The translations under genes and the position numbers were made by a program. A stretch of 64,000 bases of DNA from Avena insularis (Eukaryota > Streptophyta > Magnoliopsida > Poales > Poaceae): the NCBI GenBank assembly GCA_023614405.1, contig CM042685.1, positions 85,674,684 to 85,738,683 of the forward strand. Reading direction: 5' to 3'. Positions 12,338 through 23,747 of this stretch are shown here, piece after piece (the first letter of the stretch is position 1; the number at the start of each line of letters is the position of its first letter). Under the pieces are notes generated by a model. The model did no database searches and was not told the origin of the DNA. It saw only the letters and a list, made by a program, of their open reading frames with translations.

Positions 12338-12928
12338 TGTTGGAGATTTGTCCCATGAAGGAACTAGGGTCCAACGATCCCTTGGCGACGGAGGAGCAAG
12401 AACTACGACAGAGAGGTGACATGGGAGTTTATTACCTAGGTTCGGTACCCTCGTGAGGAGGTAAAGCCCCTACTCCTTGTTTGGTGTATTTCTCACTTGA
12501 ATTCATGAGGGTACAATGGAGGATTGTTGTCTAGGGTTTAGATCGTAGGGGATCGATCTTTTCTAAGGTATGAGAAGGGTCCCTTATATAGGGCGACACC
12601 GGTCCTCTTCCCCCGAACATTGGGCGGGAAGGGTTACCATATTCCCGCGTTGGAGATTATGGATTTGTCTTTTATTCTTGTGTCCTCCCACCAGCTGTGG
12701 TACCATGGTAGGGGACGGTGGTCAGCGTGTACCGCGGCTCTTCCCTCCTGGTCCTGGCTTCTTTCCACCAAAGCTGTATGTCAGACTATGACATGCCCTT
12801 GCGTCATCCCCCTTCATTGCACTAAAGGGGGGGTGCAGCATCTTGATTTTCTGAGGCTGTCTAGTTTGTGCGTGGACCGCCTGTTGGCGCGTCGCCTATC
12901 CAGTTGGGTTCTGAACCACAAGGTCACA
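12338..12928 (-). repeat. 3' LTR of Z, part 1
   Basis: It starts TGTTGGAGATTTGTCCC on the plus strand, collinear with the 5' LTR of Z at 43634. It contains a TATA-like box on the minus strand (CTATATAAGGG, about 12581-12593). It is interrupted by element W after 12928 and continues at 21697. Confidence 0.85.
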
Positions 12929-14384
12929 TATAGCTGTGAGATTCGACACATTTTTGATGGTTTCTATCGATGATTTTCGTTTGGATTTGATGGTTTTCTA
13001 GCTTTACCTAACGTTAATACTTCGGTAGCAAAGAAAGATTGGGTTTTAATGTGTGTTTCAGGTTCTGAATATCAATAGAGGGTTTAAACAGCAGAAACAG
13101 AATATTCCGACAAAAATAAGCAAGTCTCGTTTTGGAAGCAATCAAGGGGAGCATATAGTAGCCTTAACGAGCAACTATACGGCGAAAATATTTTTCTGGG
13201 CATATAGTTCCCGCCGTATAGTTTCCATCAAATTCGTCTTGTTAAAAGGGACAAGTTTCATGAAGAGGCGAGGAAGAAAAATAGAAAACATGAGCCGCCA
13301 TCCCATCTAGAAGGGAGAAAGAAGAGATCTGAATAAGAAGGGGAAGACGTTCTTCATCTTGCTCCACGATCCTCGATCTCCTAGCTACCACACCTCCATA
13401 GCCATTACTTGTACATGAGAGAGAGAGAGAGATCTCCACCTTGCAAGATTAGGGTTTGAGATTGTTCTTTCCATCTTGAATTGTGTTGAATTTATTTCTA
13501 TTGTTATTGTGGATCTCCTGAGTATTATCAAGAAGAACTCCCTTTATTTAATTATATCGATGATGCTTTATTCTCTCATGTGTGAGTAAGTTACCTTGGG
13601 CATGGGAGATGTAAGGGATTAGTGAGATGTGATGTGCCTATATAATTTCCATTAAGTCTGTTGTTGATTTTAATTACTATATTATGTGTTCTTGACTATA
13701 TGTGGGATGCTTAATGCATGTTTTCCAATTAAGGGCCAAGACAACATGATGTTTTGTTCTACATAGATAGAATCTTGTTCTCTAGTAGATCAGTGACCCT
13801 TGAGTGACACGGGGATATCAATGGGAAACTAGTTTGACTCGAGGATCATGAGGAGCCACCGAGCATATTGCATTAGTTGGATCCAAGGAGATTAATTGCT
13901 AAGAAACCTGAAGGATCTTAATCGTCTAGTGACTGACCATGGTTGTGGAACAGGCTAGTAGGATTATTGAAGTTGGGATGAAATTTACCAATAGGAGTTT
14001 TGGCTAATTATGGTTTGCTCGCGTACATACATACTTATAAGATTATAATTGTTACACTTATCTCTCATCCACCCGGCACATTCACTATAATCATGAACTG
14101 AATCTCCCCGCACCTACTTTGTCATCTTCAGAAAACAAAAAAAATCATTCTTTACTTTTATGATTTTTGTTTTTGAAGTTTACATTTTATTTTTATTTAA
14201 ATACATTCCTTTAAACCAAACGTTATTATTATTTCAACGCTTGCAGTCAATTCACTCGAAGACCTATGACAACTTCGGGTGTGACAAAGACTTCACCCAT
14301 AAACACTTACCTTTGGGCTCCCTATGGGATCGACATCTTAACTTTGAAACTAACTATGAATGATCTGTGCACTTGCAGCCATCA
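12929..14384 (+). repeat. 5' LTR of W
   Basis: The start TATAGCTGTGAG corresponds to TGATAGCTGTGAG of the 3' copy, with one base lost. The end is ...GCAGCCATCA. It includes a short (GA)n run at about 13417-13433 and an AACTATACGG/CCGTATAGTT inverted motif at 13172-13225. Confidence 0.85.
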
Positions 14385-14394
14385 AGCTATTTTA

Positions 14395-14412
14395 TGGCAC
14401 CGTTGTCGGGGA
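14395..14412 (+). other. Primer-binding site of W
   Basis: TGGCACCGTTGTCGGGGA is an Athila-type PBS, the same type as in V, ten bases after the LTR. Confidence 0.85.
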
Positions 14413-14464
14413 ACTAAGTGCTAAGTGTTTTGTCTATTGACATTTCAGGTGTTACTATTACAAG

Positions 14465-16060
14465 ATGGTCTCACTAGGAGACAAATGGTCTACACGCTCC
14501 GGTAGGACCTATCTAGGAGATTATCTTGATCGCGTGCGTGTTCAAAGGCGCCAGGAAATTATTGAAAAACTTTTGAGATTGAATACGGTTGAAATTTAAA
14601 ACCTAAGTGAATTCATGGAAATCATTTCCATTCATAGGACAACTCCCAAGAAACCTGAGAAGACTCTTAGGGAATACAGTGCTCCAAATCTGCTTTTCTT
14701 AAACAATCAATAGAATTTCCTAATCCTGGAGTTAGGGAATATTGATTTGATGGTGAAACTATTAAAATTTTGCATGAAAAAGCTTTCAATGGAAGGGAAG
14801 ATGAAGACCGAGCAAGACATCTTAGAGATTTTGATGATGTGATAACATCACTTGGACCAAAAGGTTTACCTAGAGAATTCTCTCGTCTAATATTATTTCG
14901 TTGGTCTCTCAAAGGTAAGGCTCTAGACTAGTTATATTCTCTCCCTCGTCAATACATTAAAAGTTGGGAGAACTATATTATTAAATTCATAAATAGGTTT
15001 AATCCTTTTACAAAGGTAATAGAAATTAGAAAGAATATTGGCAACTTCAGTCAGAATGTGGGAGAAAACTAAGCACAAGCCTGGATAGATTCTTTGCAAT
15101 GATCAATAGTATTCCAAATCATGGCTATTCTGATTCAACTATTTTCCACTTATTTTCCCACGCTCTTAATACCCAATGCAGATAGTTGTTAGATTTATTA
15201 GCAGGAGGACCGATAAATACTTTAACTATTAAAGCATGTTTGTAATTGATGTCTACTAGGGCTATGAATGATTCCTTATATAATCCTTATTTTGGAACTA
15301 AGCCATAAAAGAGAATACTTCGTATAAATCCCGATCTTATGACTGAAGTGCGCAAAACCATGAAAGTTATACCTTCTTAACTCCTCAAGGAAAACAAAAT
15401 AGATTTGTTACAATTTTTCACCAAAGAAGATGAAACTAGAAAAGTTTTTCAAGAATTGCAACATCGAGAGGCCAAATCTTACAATAGATGGCATAAGCAA
15501 TTTCAAAGACACAAGAATACTTTGGCCGAACTTATAGAAAACTATGAGGAAATTGGCCAAGAAATAAAATTATTTCACAAGTACCTTAGTATGATTCAAA
15601 CCCAATGTGAACAAATAGCATCTGGTTATCAAAGTTTTCCTCGAGATGAAATAAATATTCTTGTTTGTACTAATGTTGTTACAAGGAGAGGTGCAGTTGT
15701 TAAATAACCATTAGGATTACCACAATATGAAGAGGAAAAAGATCTAAGGGAAAAAGCCTAAGCAAGCCAAGTAGATGATACATGGGTGGATCCTCAGGAT
15801 GAAACTGCTCAAGAAACACAATATCAAACCCTAGAGGAGCAGAATGATGCACGGGATGATAGGCATGACTCTGATGCAGATACTATTGATCAAATAGAAG
15901 AAAAAGACACAATCAAATAACATGAAGTAGTTGCAATAGAAAAGAAGAAAAGTGATAAGCTACAACAAAAGAAAGTAACTAAAGAGCCTTGTCCTCCACA
16001 AAAGGTAAAAGATAAGAGTAAGAAACTTCCATATCCAGATCACAAAAAGAAAGCACCAGA
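14465..16060 (+). pseudogene. gag: Degenerate gag of W (Athila type)
   Basis: An ATG at 14465 opens MVSLGDKWSTRSGRTYLGDY, and the frame soon hits stops. Across frames a recognisable gag core remains: FNGREDEDRARHLRDF, GLPREFSRLILFRWSLKGKA, LYSLPRQYIKSWENYIIKF and INRFNPFTKVIEIRKNI. This matches the capsid region of Athila-clade gag in order and spacing. A coiled-coil-like stretch is open at 15405-15707 (REAKSYNRWHKQFQRHKNT...), followed by a very acidic then Lys-rich linker to about 16060. Many single-base changes to TAG or TAA (for example at 14595 and 14930) make it non-functional. It leads directly into the protease remnant. Confidence 0.75.
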
Positions 16061-16264
16061 TGAGGTAATCTATGACTATTTAAAAAAATCATTAAGTGAT
16101 CTTCGTCTAGAAATTCCATTTGTGGATGAAATAAAATTTCCTACCTATTCTAAATTTCTCTTCAATATTCTTAATAGAAAGAAAGAGATAACTAAAACCA
16201 TTGCCATGGTGACTAGTTACCCTGCTAATGGGAAGCTAGAAAGAAAGAGATACCAACTATTTCA

Positions 16265-16590
16265 TGTTCAATAGGCAAAACTGATATTCAAATTGCCTTA
16301 TGTGATTTTGGTGCAGGAGTTAGTGTAATGCCATGTTCCCTCTATAATAGGTTAGGATTAGGGGAATATTCCCCCACTTCTATTACTTTATAGATGGCTA
16401 ACAAATCCACTAAACAACCTATTGTTATGATTGAGGATGTTCTACTTAGAACTGATGAGCATGTTATTCCCACTTAATTTATTATTCTTGAAATGCCAGA
16501 GGATGAAAAATTATCTATAATACTTGGAAGACCTTTCCTTAGTACTACAGGACGTCAGTTGATTGTGCTGAAGGGAAAATAATCTTCAAT
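16265..16590 (+). pseudogene. Retropepsin-like protease remnant of W
   Basis: The frame reads CSIGKTDIQIALCDFGAGVS, then VMPCSLYNRLGLGEY. After two in-frame stops it continues EDEKLSIILGRPFLSTTG. The D-F/L-G-A-G/S active-site motif and the I-L-G-R-P-F-L flap/helix motif are the hallmarks of the aspartic protease of gypsy elements, which cleaves the Gag-Pol polyprotein. Stops at the TAG after SITL and at the TAA after HVIPT inactivate it. The usual reverse transcriptase does not follow. Confidence 0.75.
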
Positions 16591-16725
16591 GTTTATAATG
16601 CTGAAATCATCTGGTATTTTCCAAAGAAACTAGAAGAAGGAGAAATGTATGTTCCACCATCAAAACGAGTTCATGTGGTAAGTGCCTTTGATAAAGGGCA
16701 ACCCAAGGTAAGCATTCAAGAATAT

Positions 16726-17634
16726 AGAAGAGGTTGAAATATTCAACCACTCCTAATAAAATGCTTAATGGGATTCAAACCATCATATTAGTAAAATGAA
16801 TTAAATAAATAAGATGTTCATCGCATTCCTACAACTCTTTCACAGACATTCTTGCGAAAGCGGGCCCGTAAAAATGCAGCTATTAAAAAGTAGTAGAAAT
16901 ATCGACTAAATAAGCATAGATTTAGTGTAGAAAATAAAGTTTGAGTTTTATATGTATAAACTATATTAATAAGATTGTCGATATTAAAAAGTGAATCTCT
17001 GAAAATTTGGGCGAAAAAGCATGTTCCAGGAGTTGTAACGACCAACTATACGACAGGAATATTTATTCTAACCGTATAGTTAACGATAAAATTCTCAAAA
17101 CTTGGGACTCGGATAAAGATGGTTTGACGACCAACTATATGGCAGGACCATTTGGTCCGTCCGTATAGTTGTGTCCATATAATTGTGATCTAGCGTTGGG
17201 TAACCCTAACCCTCGCCGCCGCCATAACTATATGATGGGTGCTACTTAACCCGGCCGTATAGCTCCCGTCGTATAGTTTTCCATGACCACTTAAATGGGT
17301 CGTGTCAGGCTAGGGTTCTTCATCCCCTCATTATTTCTCTCAAACTATCTCTCCAAACCTCTCAAAACCACCTAGAACTCTTGATTCTTCACGGATTTCA
17401 TTCGTTTGAGTGGGGGAATCAATAGATCGTTATGTTTCTTTCCCTATTCATGCTTTATTTTTAGAATACCATGGTTGAAAACCTCACATTGAATTTGTGG
17501 ATGAACTCAAGCTTGATTGATTTTATCTTTTAATTTCTCACGTTAGGATTGAATTCCTCCACGTAGAATCATTCATATATCATGTAGAAACTATATGCCT
17601 AAGGTTTTATGTTGAAATTTCTCAGTGCATCAAG
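16726..17634 (+). other. Internal region of W without a gene, carrying repeated inverted motifs
   Basis: In an autonomous Athila element this position would hold reverse transcriptase, RNase H and integrase. None is seen. The section 17041-17285 has three imperfect inverted motifs built on AACTATACGG...CCGTATAGTT, the same motif as in the W LTRs. The rest is AT-rich sequence with no recognisable content. Confidence 0.55.
17041..17285. repeat. AACTATACGG/CCGTATAGTT inverted motif, three internal copies
   Basis: Copies lie at about 17041-17096, 17128-17175 and 17222-17285. Each begins with a form of CAACTATA(C/T)GGC and ends with CCGTATAGTT, with 20-30 bases between. Corresponding copies lie in both LTRs (13172-13225 and 20558-20610). 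Confidence 0.7.
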
Positions 17635-18920
17635 ATGAACAAGCTCGGTAGTATTTTTCGCAAGAGAAACCGCCAACATGGTGAAGGCTCGGGGCTTCGG
17701 GATGAGCTTGACAACAAGTACACCATTGTTTTGGCAAGTAAGGTGTTGCCCACACGATGGGCCGATGACAACTTTCTCAGATCAGCAGGTTTGAGGGCGG
17801 ACTTCGACCACTTGTGTTCAAATGTAGGGCTTTCCAACCTCTTCTATGCAAGCCACCACACCTACGCCAAGCTCACCCATGAGTTTCTCGCCTCCTTCTA
17901 TGATGACTACAAAGAGAAAGGTAATGCATGCACGGTGGGTTTCACCATTAACCAATGCCCATATCAAATCACTTTTCAACAATTTTGTGAAGCTTATGAA
18001 TTCCCTCAAGAAGGGGAATAACTGTTACAAACTTTTATAGCATCTCAAGTGGAGCAACTTGGGAGGTTATTTATGTTAATGGTGACAGAGACTTCTACCA
18101 GAAGAAGATGTCCACCATTTAGAACCCAACCATCTATTACTTTGCTTTGTTTCTTGTTAACACTTTGTTAGGAAGAGGACATATCGGCTCTATGGCCAAC
18201 GCAGACATGGCCATGATCACCAAGGCACTCTTCCCAAATGCACCACAGAATCCCACTCCTGCATATCTATTCCTCTAGCACCTCCGCCACCTGAGCAACA
18301 AAATTAAAGGTGATATTCACATCAGTGGAGTGGTAACCCGCCTAGTCCAAGCTCATGGAATTGCAATTCCTATTGTGCAACCTGTTGATGGCTCCATACT
18401 TATGGATGTAAAATATATAACTGATTGTGGATTCCTTGATGTATACCGATCTAACAGGAGGCTCCGAGCCTATAAATTTGGTTATCTTGATCAGGTTCCA
18501 TTGCCTTCCCTACAAGCCTTCGCAGTTCAGGGGAGGAACAACTAGATCATCACCAAGGATCAAGTGACTGAGATCATGGCAGCACTCTACCCTGACTCTG
18601 GGGAAGAGGAAGAAGGAGAGCAGAAGGATGAGCAGCATCAACAGCAGCAAGAGTACAACCTTGCTTGGGAAGGGTAGCAGTAGCAAGAGGGACCTTGGTA
18701 CAAATGACCCAATCAGTAGCAACAGCAGCATGTGTTCAACAATGTCCCTTATGAAGATTTTCTGCAGCTCAACCGGCGCGTTGGGGAGATCGACCAGACT
18801 TTGCATGGAGTGAGCGAAGATGTGAGTGCCTTAACTCACAACTTTAGTCACTTCATGACCAACTTTCCCGACTACTACCAGCAACACCCCTACCTGCCGC
18901 AGAACGACGGCAACAACTAA
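17635..18920 (+). pseudogene. Large 3' ORF of W (Athila ORF1-like / plant transposon protein)
   Basis: An ATG at 17635 opens 128 codons (MNKLGSIFRKRNRQHGEGSG..., YASHHTYAKLTHEFLASFYD, TINQCPYQITFQQFCEAYEF). A frame change near 18019 and several stops follow. Further pieces are NTLLGRGHIGSMANADMAMI, IKGDIHISGVVTRLVQAHGI and a Gln-rich segment. The C-terminal part is a helix-rich stretch, PYEDFLQLNRRVGEIDQTLH, ending ...LPQNDGNN at 18918. The order (hydrophobic core, LLGRG motif, I-x-I-G/S-G-V/M-V/I-T-R motif, Gln-rich tail) resembles the extra ORF found in Athila-clade elements, whose function is unknown. It is in the sense orientation. Confidence 0.65.
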
Positions 18921-18934
18921 GCATGGCAACGGCC

Positions 18935-18949
18935 TAAGCTTGGGGGAGG
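18935..18949 (+). other. Internal PPT-like tract of W
   Basis: TAAGCTTGGGGGAGG lies 15 bases after the stop of the 3' ORF. It is nearly identical to the true PPT of W at 20299-20313 but is not followed by an LTR. Confidence 0.6.
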
Positions 18950-20298
18950 TTTGAAAACCTCAAAACTTGCATTCATATTTTTATTTCTTCTTTTAATTTA
19001 TTTTCTTTTCCAAGAATAGCAAGTTTACTTTCAGTTTGCATTATTAAACCAAAAACAAAAAAAATAGTTGTAACTTTTATTGCAAATTTTTATCTTTGTT
19101 TTTCTCGGAAATTTCTCAATTTCACATGACTTGGCAATAGGGAAATATAGAGGGGATTCGACTAAAGTCCAAGAACGAAGCAAGCAAGAGGAGGCATCAC
19201 ATTCCTTTCATCACCACTTCTGCAACTTTAAATTGATCCTACAATTATTTACTCGCTTGCACTCAAATCACTCCCCACCTAGCTTGTTATCTTATAAATT
19301 ATATTCCTTTTTCGAGTGTCCACTTTTATCTTTGAAACAAAGATCAATGAACTTGGGTGAAATATTTACGACATTTTTACAAAAAGAAAAAGCATCCTAG
19401 AGATGACTTGAGTCCATGTTCATCCCAAAGGATTTGATTTTAGAAACTACTCAACCCCATTGAGCTTAATGTAAATAGACTCGATATCACCCTTCAAATG
19501 AAATTGCCTGATAAAATGGTTGCTTCATAGTAGTAGAGATTATGCCACTACTTTTTCTAATAATTACAGTAGGATATTGCTTTATGCGTGTCACTACAAC
19601 ACCGTCGTACTCCATGGGGAACTATTAACTCCGCTGGCCAACGAACGATCTAAATGTGGGAAACCACTTGATTTCTCCTGTTGAGTTATGTATACGCCTG
19701 TAGCTGGACTGCTATGACGAGTAAAATTTTAGTCTCCTCGTGGTTTGACGTTCCAAGTGAAGTTGTAGAACTCCTCTTACCCACTATTGCTCAACAGTTA
19801 TCTATTGGCATGGTCATAAGTACAGAACACAGTCCCAATTAACATGTTAAAAACAGTGGCATCATTTCTCTATGAAAGAGCTGAAGTTTTTGAAAAACAA
19901 GGAAAGGAAAAAGGTGCTTTGAGAGTCTTGAAATTTTGACGTGGGAGTAGATGAGTTGTTTTGTAAATTAAATGTTATTGGTGCCAACTTGAATACTCTT
20001 AATTGAATAAAGGAAAAAGGGCAAAAAGTTTTCATCTCTCAATAAGAGAGAGAGACCAAAAGGATTTATTTCACTTTCCTAGCTGAACTTTTGACACTTG
20101 CTCAGGCATATGATTTATTTGATAGCAATATAGACGTGGTTAGGAAGAAGACTCAGTGCAATCTTGTGAATACTTATATGATCATGTTTAACATTGCAGG
20201 AATTGTGAAGAAAATAATTTGACACAAGTTCTTTTATTTAAGTCTTGAATCTTCATTATCCTTTCTTATTTGCTTGTCACTCGAGGCCGACCAACATC
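18950..20298 (+). other. Non-coding 3' internal region of W
   Basis: About 1.35 kb between the last ORF and the PPT. It is AT-rich, and the longest open frames do not match any protein I recognise. A run of AG dinucleotides occurs at about 20041-20053. Long 3' untranslated regions are usual in this clade. Confidence 0.5.
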
Positions 20299-20313
20299 TA
20301 AGCTTGGGGGAGT
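20299..20313 (+). other. Polypurine tract of W
   Basis: TAAGCTTGGGGGAGT directly precedes the 3' LTR, as needed for plus-strand DNA priming. Confidence 0.85.
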
Positions 20314-21691
20314 TGATAGCTGTGAGATTAGACACATTTTTGGTGGTTTCTATCAACGATTTTCGTTTGGATTTGATGGTTTTCTAGCTTTACCTAACGC
20401 TAATACTTCAGTAGCAAAGAAAACTTGGGGTTTAATGTGTGTTTTAGGTTCTGAATATCAAAAGAGGGTTTTAATAGCAGAAACACAATATTCAGACGAA
20501 AACAAGCAAGTCTCATTTTGGAAGCAATCAAGGGGAGCATATAGTAGCCTTAACGAGCAACTATACGGTGGGAATATTTTTCCGGACGTATAGTTCCCAT
20601 TGTATAGTTGCCATCAGCTTCATCTTGTTAAAAGGGACAACCTTCGTGAAGAGGCGAGGGACAAAATACACGAGCTGACATCCCATCCAGAAGGGAGAAA
20701 GAAGAGATCTGGAGAAGAAGGGGAGGACGTTCTTCATCTCGCTCCACGATCCTCGATATTCTAGCCACCACACCTCCATAGCCATTACTTGTATTTGAGA
20801 TAGAGAGATCTCCACCTTGCAAGATTAGGTTTTGAGATTGTTCTTCCCATATTGAACTCTGTTGGATTTATTTCTATACTTATTGTGTATATCCATGGTA
20901 ATATCAAGAAGAACTCCCTTTATTTAATTATATCGATGATGCTCTCTTCTCTCTTGTGTGAGTAAGTTCCCTTGGGCATTGGATATGTAAGGTATTAGTG
21001 AGATGTGATGTGCCTATATAATTTCCATTAAGTTTGTGGTTGATTTTAATTACTATATTATGTGTGCTTGACTATCTGTGGGATGCTTAATGTCTATTGT
21101 CCAATTAAGGACGACATGATGTTTTGTTCTACATAGATAGAATCTTGTATGCTAGTAGACCGGCAACCCTCGAGTGACACGGGGATATCAATGGGAAACT
21201 AGTTTGACTCGAGGATCATGAGGATCCACCGAGAATATTGCATTAGTCTGACCCAAGGAGCTTAATTTCTAAGCAACCTGAAGGATTTGAACCGTCTAGT
21301 GACTGACCATGGTTGTGGTAACAGGCTAGTAGGATTATTGAAGTTGGGATGAAATCTACCACGAGGAGTTCCGGATAATTATGGGTTGCTCGCCTACACA
21401 CATACTTATAAGATTACAATTTTTACACTTATCACTAATCCACCTGGTACATTCACTATCATCATGAACTGAATCTCCCCGCGCCTACTTTTTAATCTGC
21501 AGAAATCAAAAAACAAATCGTTCTTTACTTTTATGATTTTTATTTTTGAAGTTTACATTTTAGTTTTATTTAAATACAATATTTTAATCCAAACTTTATT
21601 ATTATTTCAACACTTGTAGTCAATTCACTCGTAGACCTATGACAACTTCGGGTGTGACAGATACTTCACCCATAAACACTTACAGCCATCA
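20314..21691 (+). repeat. 3' LTR of W
   Basis: It starts TGATAGCTGTGAG and ends ...CTTACAGCCATCA. Compared with the 5' LTR it lacks about 80 bases just before the end; the 5' copy has an extra stretch (about 14311-14376) between two similar CACTTAC/CACTTGC words. It is otherwise collinear with many point differences, so the insertion is not very recent. Confidence 0.85.
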
Positions 21692-21696
21692 TCACT

Positions 21697-21868
21697 CCCT
21701 CGTGAGGCCTCTGTACTGGGGTCTCTGTGGTTGATGTGGTTGATCTATGAGGCATCGCGTTCTCCACGTGCCCTCGCCATGGACGCTCTCCTCGCGAGTC
21801 CCGCCAAGGCTTGACCGGTGGGGCTGGTTTCTCGATGGACGGGGTACCCCGGTGCCAATAGTCTGACA
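21697..21868 (-). repeat. 3' LTR of Z, part 2
   Basis: It continues the Z LTR after element W and its target duplication (21692-21696). The minus strand starts TGTCAGACTATTGGC at 21868. It is collinear with 44230-44415 of the 5' LTR. Confidence 0.85.
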
Positions 21869-21882
21869 GTAGCCCCCGGTCA
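21869..21882 (-). other. Polypurine tract of Z
   Basis: Minus strand TGACCGGGGGCTAC immediately precedes the 3' LTR start. G-rich GGGGGCTAC tracts are usual for this gypsy group. Confidence 0.6.
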
Positions 21883-22019
21883 CTTGTCGTGCACGAGTTT
21901 GGGTGTGGAAGTCAAGGGACCATCTAACTCCGGGCGCACAATTGGTAACATCCATGTGTGGTTCCCCACAGAAGTTCCTGCGTCACCCACGTGCCTAGGA
22001 AGGGCGTGGTACTCGCTCG

Positions 22020-23747
22020 ATGCGGAAACCATCGCTCCTGTTCGGGGGTGTTGGGGTTCGCATCGCCCATAAAACCTCGAACCATGGAAGAGCCAGGACA
22101 CTTCATATTCCACACTGCCGACCTTATCGCCACAACCATTCTCGTCGCTTTTGCCAAGTAGTCTTAGGAATGGACCCCAAGAGAGCCTGCGCCACTTATT
22201 CCACATCGAGCCTTCCAGCATTGAACGCATGGGCCCTACCTCGAGCCACCATCCTCAATGTAGAGGGGCTGGAGAAGGTTCAGAAGCTCATGGCTACCCT
22301 CTTGAACGAGTGGGGCTCTTCACAGGCCTGGTGCCGCGGCGCTGGGGGAGAGGGGTGGCACTGTACCGTGGCCACTATCTTCACCCACACCATCGCTGCA
22401 GGGCTTGTTCCTCCTTTCTCGCCCTTTCACCTTGAGTGCTGGAGCTCTATTCAATCGAGCTACTTCACCTTCATCCGCGGAGCGTGACGCTCCTAGCAGC
22501 CTTCGCATTTTGGTGTAAGGCCTTCATCGGCGTGGCGCCCTCCGTGGCACTGTTTCGGCACTTCTATAGCCTCCTCATCCTCTCTTCGGAAGACACTCTA
22601 GGGGCGTATGATTCTTCACAGGCGAGGAGGAGGATTTTGTGCCCATCTCCATTCTTGGAGCTTTGTTGGAGTTTCGCCAAATTGGGTGTTGGTAGAGGAT
22701 GTCCGGGCCTGGCCGCAACTCCGAGTCCCAGCGAGGGCAGCTATGGAGAACCTCCTATGGTGTGGGTGGCACATCTACGGAGTCATGATCTGATTGGCAA
22801 GATGGTGGTGCGGGAGTACCTACGACAGCAGATCGCTCCACTCTAGGAGCACCGATGGCATCTCTAGACCCTGGCACTGGGTCAAGACAGGGCCAGGCTC
22901 TCGGAGGGGATCCTTGCCAAGGACACGGTGGCCACCCTCTTGCGCCGGATCCTGGGCATGAAGCCAGTGGCAGAATTTCCTCATGGTGTGTGCCCCTTGT
23001 ACCTGGAGGGCGGCACGCACTTCGTCTCCGTCGAGCTTCCCACCTTCGATGCATGGGGATTGTGCTCCTTGGTTAAGCTCGACGATGAGGGCGTAGGGAC
23101 AAGTGATGGACCCAGATCCTCCCAGACTATCTGCCATGGCAGAATGATCAATAGTGTGCCCGCCTCTGAAGAGGACGTCTCCACACCTCCCGAGGGAGAG
23201 GCCCAAGGTTCCGCCTGGAAGGAGGGCCCTTCTGCCACTTTGCGAGTGTGGCCTACCACCATCGTTCTAGTGACGCGGGTGGCCGAGAAACGACCTAGTC
23301 CCATGGAGGGTCACACCTTCCTTCCTCCTAGAGCACGGAGGGCCAACTAGTCCTTGGCAAGAGTATCCGTTGCAGGGTGAGTAGTCCTCGTGTGGCCTTT
23401 CGAGGTCCCCTATAATCCTTTCTTTCCCTCTCGCTCATCATGTTTCTTTGACGCAGGCGCAAGGAGAAGATGAAGAAGAAGACGCCAGAGTCGGGCTCCG
23501 GTGAAACGTCGGAGCGCGCCGGGGAAGGCGTCCACTCTTCGCTGGCGCGAAGGAGTCTCTCGCCTGTCCCCATGGAGGCCCTGAAATCGCCACCGCACAA
23601 AGTCTCCGGTCATGGGGATGAAGACCGCTCTCTCAAGTCGGACCGGGACGGACTTAACATCGTCATTTTGGGCGACGATGCCCCGCTAGTCAATGACCCA
23701 GTGGGAACGCAAGGCACGTTGTCGTCTCTCGCTCGTGGCGACCATGG
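22020..23747 (+). pseudogene. Antisense ORF of Z: 'putative gypsy type transposon' family (Transposase_28-like)
   Basis: The coding sequence runs on the strand opposite to Z. Pieces in order across frames: a leader with LEKVQKLMATLLNEWGSS, then FTHTIAAGLVPPFSPF, IELLHLHPRSVTLLAAFAF, WCKAFIGVAPSVALFRHFYS, VEDVRAWPQLRVPARAAMEN, RRILGMKPVAEFPHGVCPLY and FVSVELPTFDAWGLCSLVKL. After a GT-AG intron (23377-23456) comes a charged segment, KKTPESGSGETSERAG. The core from GLVPPFSPF to VALFRHFYS matches the domain annotated as putative gypsy-type transposon protein in plants; function unknown. It carries frameshifts near 22430 and 22620. It is cut at 23747 by an inversion breakpoint; its coiled-coil C terminus now lies at 31150-32253 on the other strand. 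Confidence 0.75.
23377..23456 (+). other. Predicted GT-AG intron in the antisense ORF
   Basis: GTGAGTAGTCC at 23377 is a strong plant donor, and CTTTGACGCAG ending at 23456 is a strong acceptor after a pyrimidine-rich stretch. The flanks are coding-like on both sides. The 80-base length is typical of a plant intron. The signals are on the antisense strand of Z, so they belong to a transcript of the antisense ORF. Confidence 0.65.

Larger units (their letters stand above)
12929..21691 (+). mobile_element. Element W: Athila-clade gypsy retrotransposon inserted in the Z LTR
   Basis: W has LTRs at 12929-14384 and 20314-21691, an Athila-type PBS (14395-14412) and a PPT next to the 3' LTR. The target duplication is tcaca (12924-12928, one base changed) and tcact (21692-21696). 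The uninterrupted LTR of Z at 43634-44415 reads ...gggtcactccc, which confirms the empty site. The internal region carries gag, a retropepsin-like protease remnant and a large 3' ORF. Reverse transcriptase and integrase are absent between 16726 and 17634. All coding parts have stops. Confidence 0.85.

Noticed and set aside
17635..18021. Intact cellular gene of 128 codons
   Set aside because: It is the first open piece of a larger degenerate ORF inside element W, located between pol position and PPT as expected for an Athila-clade extra ORF.
22755..23304. Minus-strand ORFs over the antisense ORF of Z
   Set aside because: They are mirror frames of the GC-rich coding sequence; the recognisable domain is on the plus strand.
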